DNA of 42,555 nucleotides from contig CAKSPC010000024.1 in NCBI GenBank assembly GCA_934481445.1, positions 1 through 42,555 of the forward strand. The letters run 5' to 3'. Under the pieces are notes generated by a model, which saw nothing but the letters and a program-made list of their open reading frames with translations, was not told the origin of the DNA and ran no database searches. This document shows positions 32,274-41,808 of the stretch, in pieces. A program made the position numbers and the translations under genes. How positions within the stretch are numbered: position 1 is the stretch's first letter; each line of letters opens with the position of its first letter. The stretch comes from an uncultured Oscillospiraceae bacterium (GTDB taxonomy: Bacteria; Bacillota; Clostridia; Oscillospirales; Ruminococcaceae).

Positions 32274-33014
32274 ATGAAACTGAACAAACAATCGGTGAAG
32301 CTTACACTTTCGATAGTCAGCGCATTCGTGCTGCTGGCGGTCTGCGCCCGCGTGACGGAGCACGCCCTGCCCGCGTCCGCGCCCGCCGCAGAAAAGCCCG
32401 TGATAGTCCTCGACGCGGGACACGGCGGACTTGATTCGGGAGCGGTCGGTAAAAGCGGTCTGCTCGAAAAGGACGTCAATCTCTCCATAGTCCTCGGGCT
32501 GCGTGATATGCTGGAAATGTCGGGGTTTGAGGTAGTGCTTACCCGCGACGAGGACATATCCATCTACGACGCGGGCACCGAGGGCATACGAAATCAGAAG
32601 CTTTCCGACATGGATAACCGCCTTGAAATAGTGCAGAGCCATCCCGACAGCATATTTCTGTGCATACATCAGAACAACTACACCGACCCGCAGTATTTCG
32701 GCGGGCAGATGTTCTACAACAATAACAATCCCAACAACCGCACCCTTGCGCAGATAATGCAGAACCGCTTCGCGATTTTGCAGGAGGGCAACGACCGCGA
32801 AATAAAGCTCTCCGGCGACGAATTGTTCCTGCTGAAATCCAACCCGAATCCCTCGCTCATGATAGAATGCGGATTCCTCTCCAACCCCGAGGAGGAGGCG
32901 AAGCTTTCCACGTGGGAATATCAGCAGAAAGTTGCGTTCACGATCTACGGCGGGCTTATGGAGTACATTGACGCCACCACGGATAAGCCCGACGAATTCG
33001 AGAGCATGGAGTGA
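32274..33014 (+). CDS. N-acetylmuramoyl-L-alanine amidase (CwlD-like, Amidase_3)
   Basis: The 246-residue protein has an N-terminal signal anchor (residues 9-25) and one Amidase_3 domain. Zinc ligands are His50 (DAGHGGLDSGA), Glu65 and His132 (CIHQNN); the catalytic acid is Glu198 (MIECGFLSN). The absence of cell-wall-binding repeats and the short length fit CwlD, which makes muramic lactam in spore cortex, but a general cell-wall amidase is also possible. ATG at 32274 follows CGGAGGTAAAAT. Its stop codon lies three bases from the end of the convergent radA. Confidence 0.9.
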   Translation: MKLNKQSVKLTLSIVSAFVLLAVCARVTEHALPASAPAAEKPVIVLDAGHGGLDSGAVGKSGLLEKDVNLSIVLGLRDMLEMSGFEVVLTRDEDISIYDAGTEGIRNQKLSDMDNRLEIVQSHPDSIFLCIHQNNYTDPQYFGGQMFYNNNNPNNRTLAQIMQNRFAILQEGNDREIKLSGDELFLLKSNPNPSLMIECGFLSNPEEEAKLSTWEYQQKVAFTIYGGLMEYIDATTDKPDEFESME

Positions 33015-33017
33015 CCG

Positions 33018-34400
33018 TCACTTTTCCTCGGGCTTTTTCTCTGATATCGCGCGGAACGCCTGCTCCAGCGTGTTTACGCCGATGATCTGTATGCCGTAGT
33101 TTTCGCTTTTGCTGAGGGATGAGAACGACTGCCTCGGGATTATGCACTTCTCGAAACCAAGCCGCGCGCCCTCTTTTACGCGCTCGCGGACATGGCTGAC
33201 GGCGCGTATTTCTCCGCCAAGCCCCACCTCGCCGAACACCATAAGTTTTTCGGGAATTACCTTGTCGCACAGCCCCGAATACAGCGCCATCGCCACCGCA
33301 AGGTCCGCCGCCGGCTCGTCTATACGCAGTCCGCCGACGATGTTGACATACACGTCGACCCCGCCGAAGAAAAATCCCGTCCGCTTTTCAAGCACGGCGA
33401 GTATCATGTACAGTCTGTTATAATCAAACCCCGTCGCAACGCGGCGCGGCGCGGACAGCCCCGATTTTGTCACCAGCGCCTGCACCTCCGCGAGAATGGG
33501 ACGGGTGCCCTCGACGGAGCACACAACGGCGCTTCCCGAAATGTTGCGCAGCCTGCCCGAAAGCATCATCTCAGACGGATTTGTAACTTCTTTCAGGCCG
33601 TCGTCGTCCATATTGAAAACGCCTATCTCGTTGGTCGAGCCGAAGCGGTTTTTTATCGCGCGGAGTATTCGGTAGGATAGCTGCTTCTCCCCCTCGAAAT
33701 AAAGCACGGTGTCAACGATGTGCTCCATTATTTTCGGGCCGGCAATGCCGCCGTCCTTGTTTACATGGGATACGATAAAAACGGGGATCTCCTCCGACTT
33801 TGCCATGCGCATGAACGCCCCCGTGCATTCGCGCACCTGCACGATGCTTCCCGCCGCGGAAGTGACGGCGCTTGATGTTATGGTCTGTATCGAGTCGATG
33901 ATGACCACCTCTGGTTTGTTGGCGCAGACCGCATGGATAATGCTCTCGCAGCTGTTGTTTGAAGCGAGAAAGAGGTTATCGGAATTGACCCCGAGCCGCT
34001 CTGCGCGCAGCTTTATCTGCCGCTCGCTCTCCTCCCCCGAAACATAGAGGATGGTGTGCTCCTTGCCCATAAAGCCGCAGATCTGCAGCAGCAGCGTGGA
34101 TTTCCCTATGCCCGGATCGCCGCCGATAAGCACCAGCGAGCCCTTTACAAGTCCGCCGCCGAGAACGCGGTCAAGCTCGGAAATGCCGGTTTCATAGCGG
34201 GTTTCGTCCTCGTATTCTATGTCGCCTATGCGGCTGTATTTGAACTCCCCGACGGGTGCGGAGATCTTGCCGGCAACGGCGGCTGGGGGAGTTGCCTCTT
34301 CAATGGTGTTCCATTCGCCGCACGCCGAGCAGCGGCCGTTCCATTTAGGATATTCCTGCCCACACTCGCGGCATACAAAAAGTGTTTTTATCTTCGCCAT
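33018..34400 (-). CDS. radA: DNA repair protein RadA
   Basis: The 460-residue protein has an N-terminal zinc finger (Cys10, Cys13, Cys24, Cys27), a RecA-like ATPase with Walker A GDPGIGKST at 94-102, the RadA signature KNRFG at 250-254, and a Lon-like C-terminal domain. RadA acts as a helicase in recombination and branch migration. ATG at 34400 is chosen because AAAGGAAAT lies upstream at proper spacing; an in-frame TTG six codons earlier has no site. Confidence 0.95.
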   Translation of the reverse strand: MAKIKTLFVCRECGQEYPKWNGRCSACGEWNTIEEATPPAAVAGKISAPVGEFKYSRIGDIEYEDETRYETGISELDRVLGGGLVKGSLVLIGGDPGIGKSTLLLQICGFMGKEHTILYVSGEESERQIKLRAERLGVNSDNLFLASNNSCESIIHAVCANKPEVVIIDSIQTITSSAVTSAAGSIVQVRECTGAFMRMAKSEEIPVFIVSHVNKDGGIAGPKIMEHIVDTVLYFEGEKQLSYRILRAIKNRFGSTNEIGVFNMDDDGLKEVTNPSEMMLSGRLRNISGSAVVCSVEGTRPILAEVQALVTKSGLSAPRRVATGFDYNRLYMILAVLEKRTGFFFGGVDVYVNIVGGLRIDEPAADLAVAMALYSGLCDKVIPEKLMVFGEVGLGGEIRAVSHVRERVKEGARLGFEKCIIPRQSFSSLSKSENYGIQIIGVNTLEQAFRAISEKKPEEK

Positions 34401-34460
34401 ATTCAATTTCCTTTGCAAATCAGATCCGTTTTCGCCGTACCGCCCTGCGGCCGTTTTGCC

Positions 34461-34489
34461 GTTTTAGCGGTATCCGCGGGACAACTCAA
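34461..34489 (-). promoter_or_regulatory. Candidate promoter of radA
   Basis: On the minus strand TTGAGT (34489-34484), a 17-bp spacer and TAAAAC (34466-34461) lie 61 bases before the start codon. Both boxes are moderate. Confidence 0.45.
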
Positions 34490-34500
34490 TAAAATACGCC

Positions 34501-34533
34501 ATGAGCCGCCATTTCGGGCGGCTCATTTTGTTA
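34501..34533. terminator. Hairpin after smpB
   Basis: ATGAGCCGCC (34501-34510) pairs exactly with GGCGGCTCAT (34517-34526), 11 bases past the smpB stop codon. The T-run is better on the plus strand (TTTTGTTAT) than on the minus strand, so it may work both ways. Confidence 0.65.
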
Positions 34534-34537
34534 TCTG

Positions 34538-34996
34538 TCAATCGCGGGAGCGCTGTTTCATCGCGCGTTCTATTTCCCTGCCCGCGTCGCGCTTTGCCAT
34601 GTCGTCGCGCTTGTCGTGCAGCTTTTTGCCCTTGCACAGACCCACCTGCACCTTCACCTTGCTGTCCTTGAAGTACAGCGAAATGGGTATCAGCGTAAAT
34701 CCGCCCTGCTTCACCTGCCCGAACAGCTTCAGTATCTCCTTTTTGTGCATAAGGAGCCTTCTTACACGGTAGGGGTCGCGGTTGAAAATGTTGCCCTTTT
34801 CATAGGGAGCGATGTGCATATTTCTGATAAAGGCTTCGCCGTTTTCTATCGATATCCACGAATCCTTGAGGTTAACGCCGCCCTGACGGATGGATTTTAC
34901 CTCCGTGCCGAACAGCTCGATGCCTGCTTCGTAGCTCTCGATGATGAAATATTCATGGCGGGCCTGCCTGTTTTCGGAAATGGTTTTTGTGTTCAT
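34538..34996 (-). CDS. smpB: SsrA-binding protein
   Basis: The 152-residue protein is SmpB, which binds tmRNA and brings it to stalled ribosomes. Typical stretches are [37 protein letters not shown] and the basic tail [27 protein letters not shown] at 34996 follows ACGGAGGCAGG; an in-frame GTG seven codons earlier overlaps the previous gene. It starts only 17 bases after the dockerin gene. No tmRNA gene was recognised in the window. Confidence 0.95.
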   Translation of the reverse strand: MNTKTISENRQARHEYFIIESYEAGIELFGTEVKSIRQGGVNLKDSWISIENGEAFIRNMHIAPYEKGNIFNRDPYRVRRLLMHKKEILKLFGQVKQGGFTLIPISLYFKDSKVKVQVGLCKGKKLHDKRDDMAKRDAGREIERAMKQRSRD

Positions 34997-35013
34997 CCTG
35001 CCTCCGTTAAGGC

Positions 35014-37170
35014 TCACTCCATTCCTATGCTGTATTTAAGAATAGACACTGCGTCGTCGGCTCTTACCCAGCCGTCGCCGTTGACATCGCCCGCAGCCTT
35101 CTGCGCGTAGGTGTCGATGGTTACCTCGCCCGTTACAGCACGGAGGATAACCACCGCGTCGAGGGCGGTCACGTTGCCGTCGCCGTCAATGTCGCCGGGA
35201 ACAACGATGGTGTAGGCTGTGCTGCTGCCCGCTGCGGTCGCGGTCATGCCCGTTGCGATATAGTCGCCGTCGGAAACGATGGTGCCGTCAGCCTTTCTTA
35301 CTGTAACGGAATCGCCGTTTTCAAGGGAACTCTTAAAGGATCTTACAGTGTACTTTTTCTTGAATGCGCAGGAAATGGTGAGCTTGCTGTTATCTATCTC
35401 GAAATTGTTGGAGATCATGTCAAAGTTCTGTATAACAGAGCTTATGTAGTAGTCGCCGCCCTCGTTAAGGCTGAGCGTTGTGCTGCCATTCTTCACGTCG
35501 ACATTGCCAACAAGCTTGGATGTCTTAGCGGAAGAATCCCACTTGTAGAGGCGGTATGTACCGTTGGTGTACTTGCCCGAAACATCAAGCGTTATCGAAG
35601 CCTTTCCGGGGAACTTGCCGGTCTGCGCAAAGGAAACGATCTGGTAATCGCTTGCGCTGCCGACCTGAAGGCGTATCGCCTCTTCGTTAGCAGATTCATA
35701 CTTTATCTCGGGGTTGAGCGCCATGGGGTCGGTGATGTCCTTGCCATTGAACACCCATGTGTACTTATAACCGCCGCGGGTAACGCCGGTGTATGTCACG
35801 GTCTTGTTGACGCCGTAGATAGCGTCAAATTCGGACTTGGCAACGACATCGGGTGTTATAAGGGATGTCGCGGTAAGACCTGCCTGTGCCTCCTGATATG
35901 CCTTTATGGCAGCGTTGGCTTCCGTAACGGAAGCGTCGGCGTCGTTAGAAACTTCCTTGAGCCTGTCAACCGCCGCGGAGAACTTTGCCCAGCTTGCCGC
36001 GGAATAATCCGCTTCCTTATAGGAAGAAGCAATGGAGATAAGGTCGGTGAGCACCTTCTTGGTGTCGCTGGAAACGCCGTTGACAAGCGCGTTCTTTGCG
36101 CGCTGAAGTCCGTTGAGAGCGTCCTTTATCATCTCGTTGTCCGCGTCGTCATATGCGAGGATAGCGTTTGCGGTCTTGAGCGCAGCCTCAAAATTAGTCC
36201 AGCTTGTTGCGGCATAATCGCCCTTTTTGTAATCCTTGCACTCGTTGATAAGAGTTTCAAGGCGCACTTTTGTGGTGGATGGGTCGCTGCCGTCAAGGAA
36301 GTATATCTTTACCGTCGCGGAGGTCTTGGGGTTGCCCGAACTTCCGTTATACAGCCTTACGACTACATCCACGCTTGCGGACTTGCCCGTAAAGGAAACA
36401 TTATGATCCTTGTCAAGGTACTTGGAAATATCCCATGATTCAAAATCCAGCGCATGGTAATACTGATCGCCGTCGATTATGTTGGAGTTATCGGGGTCGT
36501 CCTCGTCATAGGGAGGATAATCGGGGTCATAGAAGAACGTGGGCAGCGTGCTGCCGTCGGAAAGCTTCACCGACGCGAGTATCTTGTTTTTCAGCGCGTT
36601 TTCGTTGATATTCTCGCCCTTCATGAAATAATATGCGGAAGGCGTGGGGGTTATGGCACGCTGATTTGCGGTGTTGATGAGGTTGTTTGTTATCTTCTTG
36701 GTGCTCATGTCCATGGAAACATACCACGACGGAACACTTGTAAGATAGTTGTTGCTGATGTCTATGCTGTTAAGGCTCACGCACTCGGTGAGGTCGACAT
36801 TGCTGAACGAGGAATTTCTGAGCAGGTTGTCGGAAAGATTCAGTGTGCGGAGTCTTGTCATGTACTGTATGCACTTAGGAACATTCTCAAGCTTCAGCCC
36901 GCTTAGATTAAGAGATGTCAGGCGCTCGAGGTCGGCAAAGGTGATATCGCCGATCACCTTGCGGGTAACGGTATTCATCATGCTCTCGAATTTTTCCTGT
37001 GCCGCAGCACTGCTGTCTGTATCAAACATTGAGAACGGCACTATGTCCCTGCTGTCGTACGCGGGGGTCGTTGTCGCCGCATAAACGGGAGCGCTCAGAA
37101 CGGCGGGAGCCGACGAAACGGCAATTGCCGCCGCAGTAAGAACGGATAATATTTTTCTTGTCTTAGCCAT
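35014..37170 (-). CDS. Secreted dockerin protein with leucine-rich and FIVAR-like repeats
   Basis: The 718-residue protein has a signal peptide (about residues 1-31). Leucine-rich repeats follow at about 78-150 ([31 protein letters not shown]), then two FIVAR-like helical repeats at about 303-362 and 372-432 and beta-rich parts. A type I dockerin ends the protein at 659-716, with two calcium loops ([13 protein letters not shown] and [13 protein letters not shown]). A dockerin docks enzymes or binding proteins onto a cohesin-bearing scaffold, so this protein is probably part of a cellulosome or a related surface complex. No catalytic domain is seen. ATG at 37170 has AAAGGATGTAGTTGAA upstream. 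The promoter is at 37271-37299. Confidence 0.92.
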   Translation of the reverse strand: MAKTRKILSVLTAAAIAVSSAPAVLSAPVYAATTTPAYDSRDIVPFSMFDTDSSAAAQEKFESMMNTVTRKVIGDITFADLERLTSLNLSGLKLENVPKCIQYMTRLRTLNLSDNLLRNSSFSNVDLTECVSLNSIDISNNYLTSVPSWYVSMDMSTKKITNNLINTANQRAITPTPSAYYFMKGENINENALKNKILASVKLSDGSTLPTFFYDPDYPPYDEDDPDNSNIIDGDQYYHALDFESWDISKYLDKDHNVSFTGKSASVDVVVRLYNGSSGNPKTSATVKIYFLDGSDPSTTKVRLETLINECKDYKKGDYAATSWTNFEAALKTANAILAYDDADNEMIKDALNGLQRAKNALVNGVSSDTKKVLTDLISIASSYKEADYSAASWAKFSAAVDRLKEVSNDADASVTEANAAIKAYQEAQAGLTATSLITPDVVAKSEFDAIYGVNKTVTYTGVTRGGYKYTWVFNGKDITDPMALNPEIKYESANEEAIRLQVGSASDYQIVSFAQTGKFPGKASITLDVSGKYTNGTYRLYKWDSSAKTSKLVGNVDVKNGSTTLSLNEGGDYYISSVIQNFDMISNNFEIDNSKLTISCAFKKKYTVRSFKSSLENGDSVTVRKADGTIVSDGDYIATGMTATAAGSSTAYTIVVPGDIDGDGNVTALDAVVILRAVTGEVTIDTYAQKAAGDVNGDGWVRADDAVSILKYSIGME

Positions 37171-37270
37171 TTCAACTACATCCTTTCAAATAGTATTGCC
37201 GCATTTAGTTCCCCTGAATCGCTGCGGCTGTTTTTTTGGCAGCGAAGCCTGCCTACAATAATACAATTTT

Positions 37271-37299
37271 AGTATATCATACTTTTTTATATTTGGCAA
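37271..37299 (-). promoter_or_regulatory. Promoter of the dockerin gene
   Basis: On the minus strand TTGCCA (37299-37294), a 17-bp spacer and TATACT (37276-37271) lie 100 bases before the start codon. The long leader contains a TCGCTGC/GCAGCGA hairpin near 37213-37246. Confidence 0.7.
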
Positions 37300-37402
37300 G
37301 AGTTTTTTCTTTTTTTGGCGAAATTAGCTTTGGGGCTGGCAGGGTGCATAATAAAACCAAAAAATATGTGATGAAATTCTCTTAGGCGGCGATGTGAAAA
37401 AC

Positions 37403-37431
37403 TTGACATTTTCATCAAAATATTATATAAT
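37403..37431 (+). promoter_or_regulatory. Perfect consensus promoter of the receiver-domain gene
   Basis: TTGACA (37403-37408), a 17-bp spacer and TATAAT (37426-37431), 39 bases before the start codon. Confidence 0.85.
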
Positions 37432-37470
37432 TAATTAAAATAATATGTACTTCGCGAGGGGGATTAGATC

Positions 37471-37917
37471 ATGGCAGAAAGAAATACGCTTCTTATAGTC
37501 GATGACTTTGAATTCAACCGCCTTATGCTCTGCGATACATTCAACGACCGCAGCGTTATCGAAGCGGAAAACGGACAGCGCGCCATCGAAGAGTTTGAGC
37601 GTCACAAGGACGAGTTGTGCGCGGTGCTGCTGGATATCATGATGCCTGTTATGGACGGCTTTGGCGTGCTTGAATACATGGTTAAGAACGGCTACATAGA
37701 CGATGTTCCCGTGTTTATTATCAGCGCTGACACATCGGACAAGTCGCTTTCCCGCGCATATGACCTCGGCGCGGCGGACGTCATCGCAAAGCCCTTCAAC
37801 ATCCGCTTTGTAAGGCGCCGCATAAACAACATCATTGAGCTTTACAATCAGCGCCGCCATCTCCGCTCAGTTGTCAACGCGCAGAATAAGATCCTTGAGA
37901 AGCAGGCGGGAAAGTAA
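37471..37917 (+). CDS. Stand-alone response regulator receiver protein
   Basis: The 148-residue protein is one receiver domain. It has the acidic pair Asp11-Asp12, the phosphorylated Asp55 (LLDIMMP) and Lys107 (AKPF). After the domain comes a short helical tail of about 30 residues and no DNA-binding output. Such single-domain regulators pass phosphate along a relay or act by protein contact. It has a strong promoter of its own. An HPt protein is at 11861-12223, but no kinase is in the window. Confidence 0.9.
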   Translation: MAERNTLLIVDDFEFNRLMLCDTFNDRSVIEAENGQRAIEEFERHKDELCAVLLDIMMPVMDGFGVLEYMVKNGYIDDVPVFIISADTSDKSLSRAYDLGAADVIAKPFNIRFVRRRINNIIELYNQRRHLRSVVNAQNKILEKQAGK

Positions 37918-37943
37918 AAGTAATTTTTTTATAAATATAAATC

Positions 37944-37975
37944 AAAGGCACTCCATTCCGGAGTGCCTTTTTATT
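37944..37975. terminator. Bidirectional terminator between receiver gene and feo operon
   Basis: AAAGGCACTCC and GGAGTGCCTTT form a perfect 11-bp stem with T-runs on both strands, where the receiver gene and the DtxR-type gene converge. Confidence 0.9.
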
Positions 37976-37986
37976 ATCTAACCATG

Positions 37987-38349
37987 TCATCCCGCAAGGA
38001 CATACCTCACAAGGTTATCCAGCGTTTCCTCGCTTACGCGTGATACTATCGTCACTGCGTCGCTGTCCGCCTTATCCTCCGCAATCCCGAGCTTCTTTAA
38101 GAAGTCGTTGATGATTATGCAGTTGGTGAAAAGCGCGTTAGCCTCGCGGACGCCCGCTTCTGTAAGCGTTATCTTTCCGTAGGGCGCCTTGTGGATGTAC
38201 CCGTCGTCGGTCAGCCGCTGTGACATCTTCACCATGCTTGCCTTGCTCACCCCGACTATCTTTGCGACCTCGGCGGAGCTTACGTTTTCAGAATTGCACC
38301 CGAGCTTATAAATGGCGAAGAGGTATTTTTTCTGTGCATAAGTTGGCAT
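37987..38349 (-). CDS. DtxR/MntR-type metal-dependent regulator
   Basis: The 120-residue protein has an N-terminal winged helix (SSAEVAKIVGVSKASMVKMSQRL, then DDGYIHKAPYGKITLTEAG) and a metal-binding dimer domain. It lacks the SH3 part of longer members, like MntR. Such repressors bind iron or manganese and shut off uptake genes. It is the last gene of the feo operon, so autoregulation of iron uptake is likely. ATG at 38349 follows AAAGGAAATAAAACA. Confidence 0.88.
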   Translation of the reverse strand: MPTYAQKKYLFAIYKLGCNSENVSSAEVAKIVGVSKASMVKMSQRLTDDGYIHKAPYGKITLTEAGVREANALFTNCIIINDFLKKLGIAEDKADSDAVTIVSRVSEETLDNLVRYVLAG

Positions 38350-38377
38350 TGTTTTATTTCCTTTCGGTGTTTACGGG

Positions 38378-38587
38378 TCACTTTCCGTTTTTTCCGTGAG
38401 GCGTATGCTCCGCGCAGTGCCCTCCGCAGGCGGCGCAGTTATGTCCGCAGGCGGAGCAGTTTCCGCCGCAGGAGCTTTTTCCCGCACGCTTATCCTTTAC
38501 AAGCTTTCTTATGATAAGCACCACGATCACCAGAAGTATCGCTCCTACAAGTATCGAACCGTAATTCTGTGCAAGAAATTCCAACAT
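38378..38587 (-). CDS. FeoB-associated Cys-rich membrane protein
   Basis: The 69-residue protein has one membrane segment (residues 11-27), a basic stretch, then six cysteines at 40, 44, 47, 51, 54 and 58 interleaved with glycine and histidine. This fits the small Cys-rich proteins found next to feoB in Firmicutes, thought to help with iron handling. The ATG at 38587 is chosen because GGAGGTG lies seven bases before it; an earlier in-frame start at 38611 lies ahead of that site. Confidence 0.88.
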   Translation of the reverse strand: MLEFLAQNYGSILVGAILLVIVVLIIRKLVKDKRAGKSSCGGNCSACGHNCAACGGHCAEHTPHGKNGK

Positions 38588-38676
38588 GGAAAACACCTCC
38601 GAAAAAAGCACAGCAGGCGGCAGGAACTGCTCCCATACCGCCCGCCGTATATATGAAAGTTACTCAGAAAGGTATC

Positions 38677-41184
38677 TTAAACCTTGACCTTTTCGGTGAG
38701 CTTTGTGGACTCCTTGTAAGGTCTTACAAGCAGATAGATCAGACCTGCCAGCAGAACAAACGCAACTATCAGGAAGATAACATCGAATGCACCGCTGATC
38801 GTGCCTGTGAAGAGCTTGCCAAGGTTATTTGCGATCAGCGCTATAACATAAGCGAAGCCGCACTCGTAACCGATAGCGAACCAGAACCACTTAGCGCTGT
38901 TCATCTCACGCTTGATGGCACCCATAGCCGCAAAGCAGGGAGCGCACAGCAGATTGAAGATAAGGAAGGACAGACCGCTTACGGTCGTGAACGCCTGACC
39001 CATTGCTGCGTATACGGAAAGCTCTCCGCCGCCGTACAGAACGCCCAGTGTGCCGACGATGTTCTCCTTAGCCACAAGACCTGTAACCGCTGCGACAGTT
39101 GCCTGCCAGTTGCCCCAGCCAAGAGGTGCAAACAGCCAGCAGATCGCGTTGCCTATTGCTGCGAGGATGGAGTATTCCATCTGGCTCTCGTCGAGCATCC
39201 GGAATGCGCCGTCAACAAATCCGAAGTAGGATGTGAACCATACGAAGATAGTGGACAGTGTGATGATCGTGCCCGCCTTCTTGATGAAGGACCAGCCGCG
39301 CTCCCACATGGAGCGGAGAACGTTGCCTACTGTAGGCCAGTGGTATGCAGGAAGCTCCATTACAAACGGAGCAGGATCGCCTGCGAACATCTTTGTCTTC
39401 TTAAGGATGATACCGGAAACGATGATAGCCGCGATACCGATGAAGTATGCGCCTGTGGAGATCCACGGAGAACCGCCGAAGATCGCGCCCGCGATCATTG
39501 CGATGAACGGAACCTTAGCGCCGCAGGGGATAAATGTTGTGGTCATTACTGTCATACGGCGGTCGCGCTCATTTTCGATAGTACGCGAAGCCATGATGCC
39601 GGGGATACCGCAGCCTGTACCGATAAGGATCGGGATGAAGGACTTACCGGAAAGACCGAACTTACGGAATACACGGTCAAGTACGAACGCAACACGCGCC
39701 ATATAACCGCAAGCCTCGAGGAATGCAAGGAATATGAACAGAACCAGCATCTGGGGAACGAAGCCGAGGACTGCGCCCACACCTGCGATGATACCATCGA
39801 GGATAAGGCCCTTCAGCCAGTCAACGCAGTTAACTGCGTCAAGTCCGTTTTCAACAAGTACGGGAATACCGGGAACCCAGGGACCGTATTCAGCGGGATC
39901 GGGCTCGTCGAAGCCGTTCTCGGTGAAGTAAGTTACGGCGTCAGCATATGTTGTGCCGAGGGTTTCTTCCTCGTCTGCGTCAGCGGGGATCTCGGAAGCG
40001 TAAACTGTGATCTCGCTTACTGCGAGGGTTTCCTCATCCTCAACCTCATAAGGAACGGATTCCTCGGAGGGAGTGAACTCGGCGATCTCTGCGAGGACTG
40101 CGTCAGCATCGAACTCCTCGTCCTCAAGGTCGGGAGCTACACCGAATGCGTCCAGAGCGCTCATTGCGTCGCCGTATTCTTCGGAAGCCTCGTCATATGC
40201 GCCTCTGCCTATTCCGAGTGCAAACCAGCCGTCGCCGAACAGTCCGTCGTTAGCCCAGTCTGTTGCAGCGGAACCTACGGTTACCATTGAAATGTAGTAA
40301 ACCAGCCACATTACGACTGCGAAAATAGGAAGACCTAACCAACGGTTGGTAACGATCTTATCGATCTTATCGGAAACTGTCAGGCCGCCCTTATTCTTTT
40401 TCTTGAGGCAGTCCTTGATGATGGTAGCTATGTAGAGATAACGCTCGTTTGTGATGATGCTCTCTGCATCGTCGTCCATCTCGGTTTCTGCAGCCTTGAT
40501 GTCGTTCTCGATGTGCTCCATGGTTTCTGCGGGGATCTTGAGGGCTTCGAGAACCTTCTCATCGCGCTCAAAGATCTTTATCGCGTACCATCTCTGCTGC
40601 TCCTCGGGCATATCATGCAGGAAAGCTTCCTCGATATGCGCGATAGCGTGTTCTACGCAGCCGGAGAACTTGTGCTGGGGAACGACCTTCTTGCCGGACT
40701 TAGCAGCGGCAACAGCCTTCTGCGCAGCCTCGGTGATGCCTGTACCCTTCAGCGCGGAAATCTCGCAAACCTCGCAGTCAAGCTCCTTGGAGAGCTGCTC
40801 AATGTTGATCTTGTCGCCGTTCTTCTTAACGACATCCATCATGTTAACGGCAACTACCATAGGAATGCCTAACTCAACGAGCTGAGTCGTGAGGTAAAGG
40901 TTACGCTCGAGGTTGGTACCGTCGATGATGTTAAGAATTGCATTAGGTCTTTCCTGAATGAGGTAGTTTCTGGCAACAACCTCTTCGAGGGTGTAGGGGG
41001 AAAGCGAATAGATACCGGGCAGGTCGGTGATGACTATATCCTTGTTGCCCTTGAGCTTGCCCTCCTTCTTCTCAACTGTAACTCCGGGCCAGTTACCAAC
41101 GAACTGGTTGGAGCCTGTCAGCGCGTTGAACAGCGTGGTTTTACCGCAGTTAGGGTTACCGGCCAGCGCTATTTTTATCTCCAT
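38677..41184 (-). CDS. feoB: Ferrous iron transporter FeoB
   Basis: The 835-residue protein has an N-terminal GTPase domain with G1 GNPNCGKT (9-16), G3 DLPG (54-57) and G4 NMMD (114-117), a helical spacer, and a membrane channel from about residue 285 onward. It imports Fe(II). A stretch of about 110 residues (326-432) between the first two membrane segments is very acidic and not part of the standard core. ATG at 41184 follows GAGAGGAGATCAAATC; an in-frame start six codons earlier overlaps the site. Confidence 0.96.
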   Translation of the reverse strand: MEIKIALAGNPNCGKTTLFNALTGSNQFVGNWPGVTVEKKEGKLKGNKDIVITDLPGIYSLSPYTLEEVVARNYLIQERPNAILNIIDGTNLERNLYLTTQLVELGIPMVVAVNMMDVVKKNGDKINIEQLSKELDCEVCEISALKGTGITEAAQKAVAAAKSGKKVVPQHKFSGCVEHAIAHIEEAFLHDMPEEQQRWYAIKIFERDEKVLEALKIPAETMEHIENDIKAAETEMDDDAESIITNERYLYIATIIKDCLKKKNKGGLTVSDKIDKIVTNRWLGLPIFAVVMWLVYYISMVTVGSAATDWANDGLFGDGWFALGIGRGAYDEASEEYGDAMSALDAFGVAPDLEDEEFDADAVLAEIAEFTPSEESVPYEVEDEETLAVSEITVYASEIPADADEEETLGTTYADAVTYFTENGFDEPDPAEYGPWVPGIPVLVENGLDAVNCVDWLKGLILDGIIAGVGAVLGFVPQMLVLFIFLAFLEACGYMARVAFVLDRVFRKFGLSGKSFIPILIGTGCGIPGIMASRTIENERDRRMTVMTTTFIPCGAKVPFIAMIAGAIFGGSPWISTGAYFIGIAAIIVSGIILKKTKMFAGDPAPFVMELPAYHWPTVGNVLRSMWERGWSFIKKAGTIITLSTIFVWFTSYFGFVDGAFRMLDESQMEYSILAAIGNAICWLFAPLGWGNWQATVAAVTGLVAKENIVGTLGVLYGGGELSVYAAMGQAFTTVSGLSFLIFNLLCAPCFAAMGAIKREMNSAKWFWFAIGYECGFAYVIALIANNLGKLFTGTISGAFDVIFLIVAFVLLAGLIYLLVRPYKESTKLTEKVKV

Positions 41185-41247
41185 GATTTGATCTCCTCTC
41201 AATTATCGGCAGCTAACCGCCGCCGACAAATAATTACCAAAAATAAA

Positions 41248-41466
41248 TCAGATCTCTACCATCTCTGCGTCAGCTTTACGCAGCGACAGCTCATATCCTC
41301 TTACGGTGACTTCAACGGGATCGCCCAGCGGCGCCACCTTGCGGATATAGATCTCTGTGCCCTTTGTGATGCCCATATCCATTATCCTGCGCTTTATAGC
41401 GCCCTCGCCCGACAGCTTCTTAACGGTAACTGTCGTGCCTACTTTTGCGTCACGCAATGTTGCCAT
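41248..41466 (-). CDS. feoA: FeoA-domain protein, second copy
   Basis: The 72-residue protein is a single FeoA (SH3-like) domain with IKRRIMDMGITKGTEIYIRKVAPLGDPVEV. FeoA aids FeoB. ATG at 41466 has AGGAGG about ten bases upstream. It lies 63 bases before feoB. Confidence 0.92.
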   Translation of the reverse strand: MATLRDAKVGTTVTVKKLSGEGAIKRRIMDMGITKGTEIYIRKVAPLGDPVEVTVRGYELSLRKADAEMVEI

Positions 41467-41496
41467 AAACCAAAAACCTCCTCCGTATTGTCCTGC

Positions 41497-41709
41497 TCAG
41501 ATCATTATTTTCTGCGCCATTTCTTTCGAAACAGCGACGCGGGATTCTTTTACATTCACGATCACGTTACCGCTTATTTCGCTGATTATCGTGACCTCTC
41601 CCCCGACCACAAAGCCGAGGTTCTCGAGAAACTTTCGCGTATCGGGATTTCCGCCGATCTTTTTGATCATCAGCGGCTCTCCTGCATCAGCCATTGTAAG
41701 AGGCATCAT
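41497..41709 (-). CDS. feoA: FeoA-domain protein, first copy
   Basis: The 70-residue protein is a FeoA-like domain (KKIGGNPDTRKFLENLGFVVGGEVTI). The ATG at 41709 is chosen because AGGAGGG lies seven bases upstream; an earlier in-frame ATG at 41736 lies ahead of that site. It is the first gene of the feo operon. Its sequence differs from the second copy, so the two may pair with FeoB differently. Confidence 0.9.
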   Translation of the reverse strand: MMPLTMADAGEPLMIKKIGGNPDTRKFLENLGFVVGGEVTIISEISGNVIVNVKESRVAVSKEMAQKIMI

Positions 41710-41785
41710 TTCTGTTCCCTCCTGTGTTTTTTGCATTTTGCTGCTTCGGCTCGCCGGTGTGAAAACTTAGCCTTATGCAACTCTA

Positions 41786-41800
41786 TTAGTGTTCTCTAAC
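41786..41800 (-). promoter_or_regulatory. Candidate metal-regulator site at the feo start
   Basis: TTAG and CTAA flank six bases (TTAGTGTTCTCTAAC) just after the feo -10 box, across the likely transcription start. GTTCT-CTAAC recurs as GTTCTGACTAAC at 41841-41852. Confidence 0.45.
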
Positions 41801-41808
41801 CACGTTAT

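Noticed and set aside
34401..35013. tmRNA gene near smpB
   Set aside because: No Ala-tRNA-like ends or tag frame were recognised in the gaps next to smpB.
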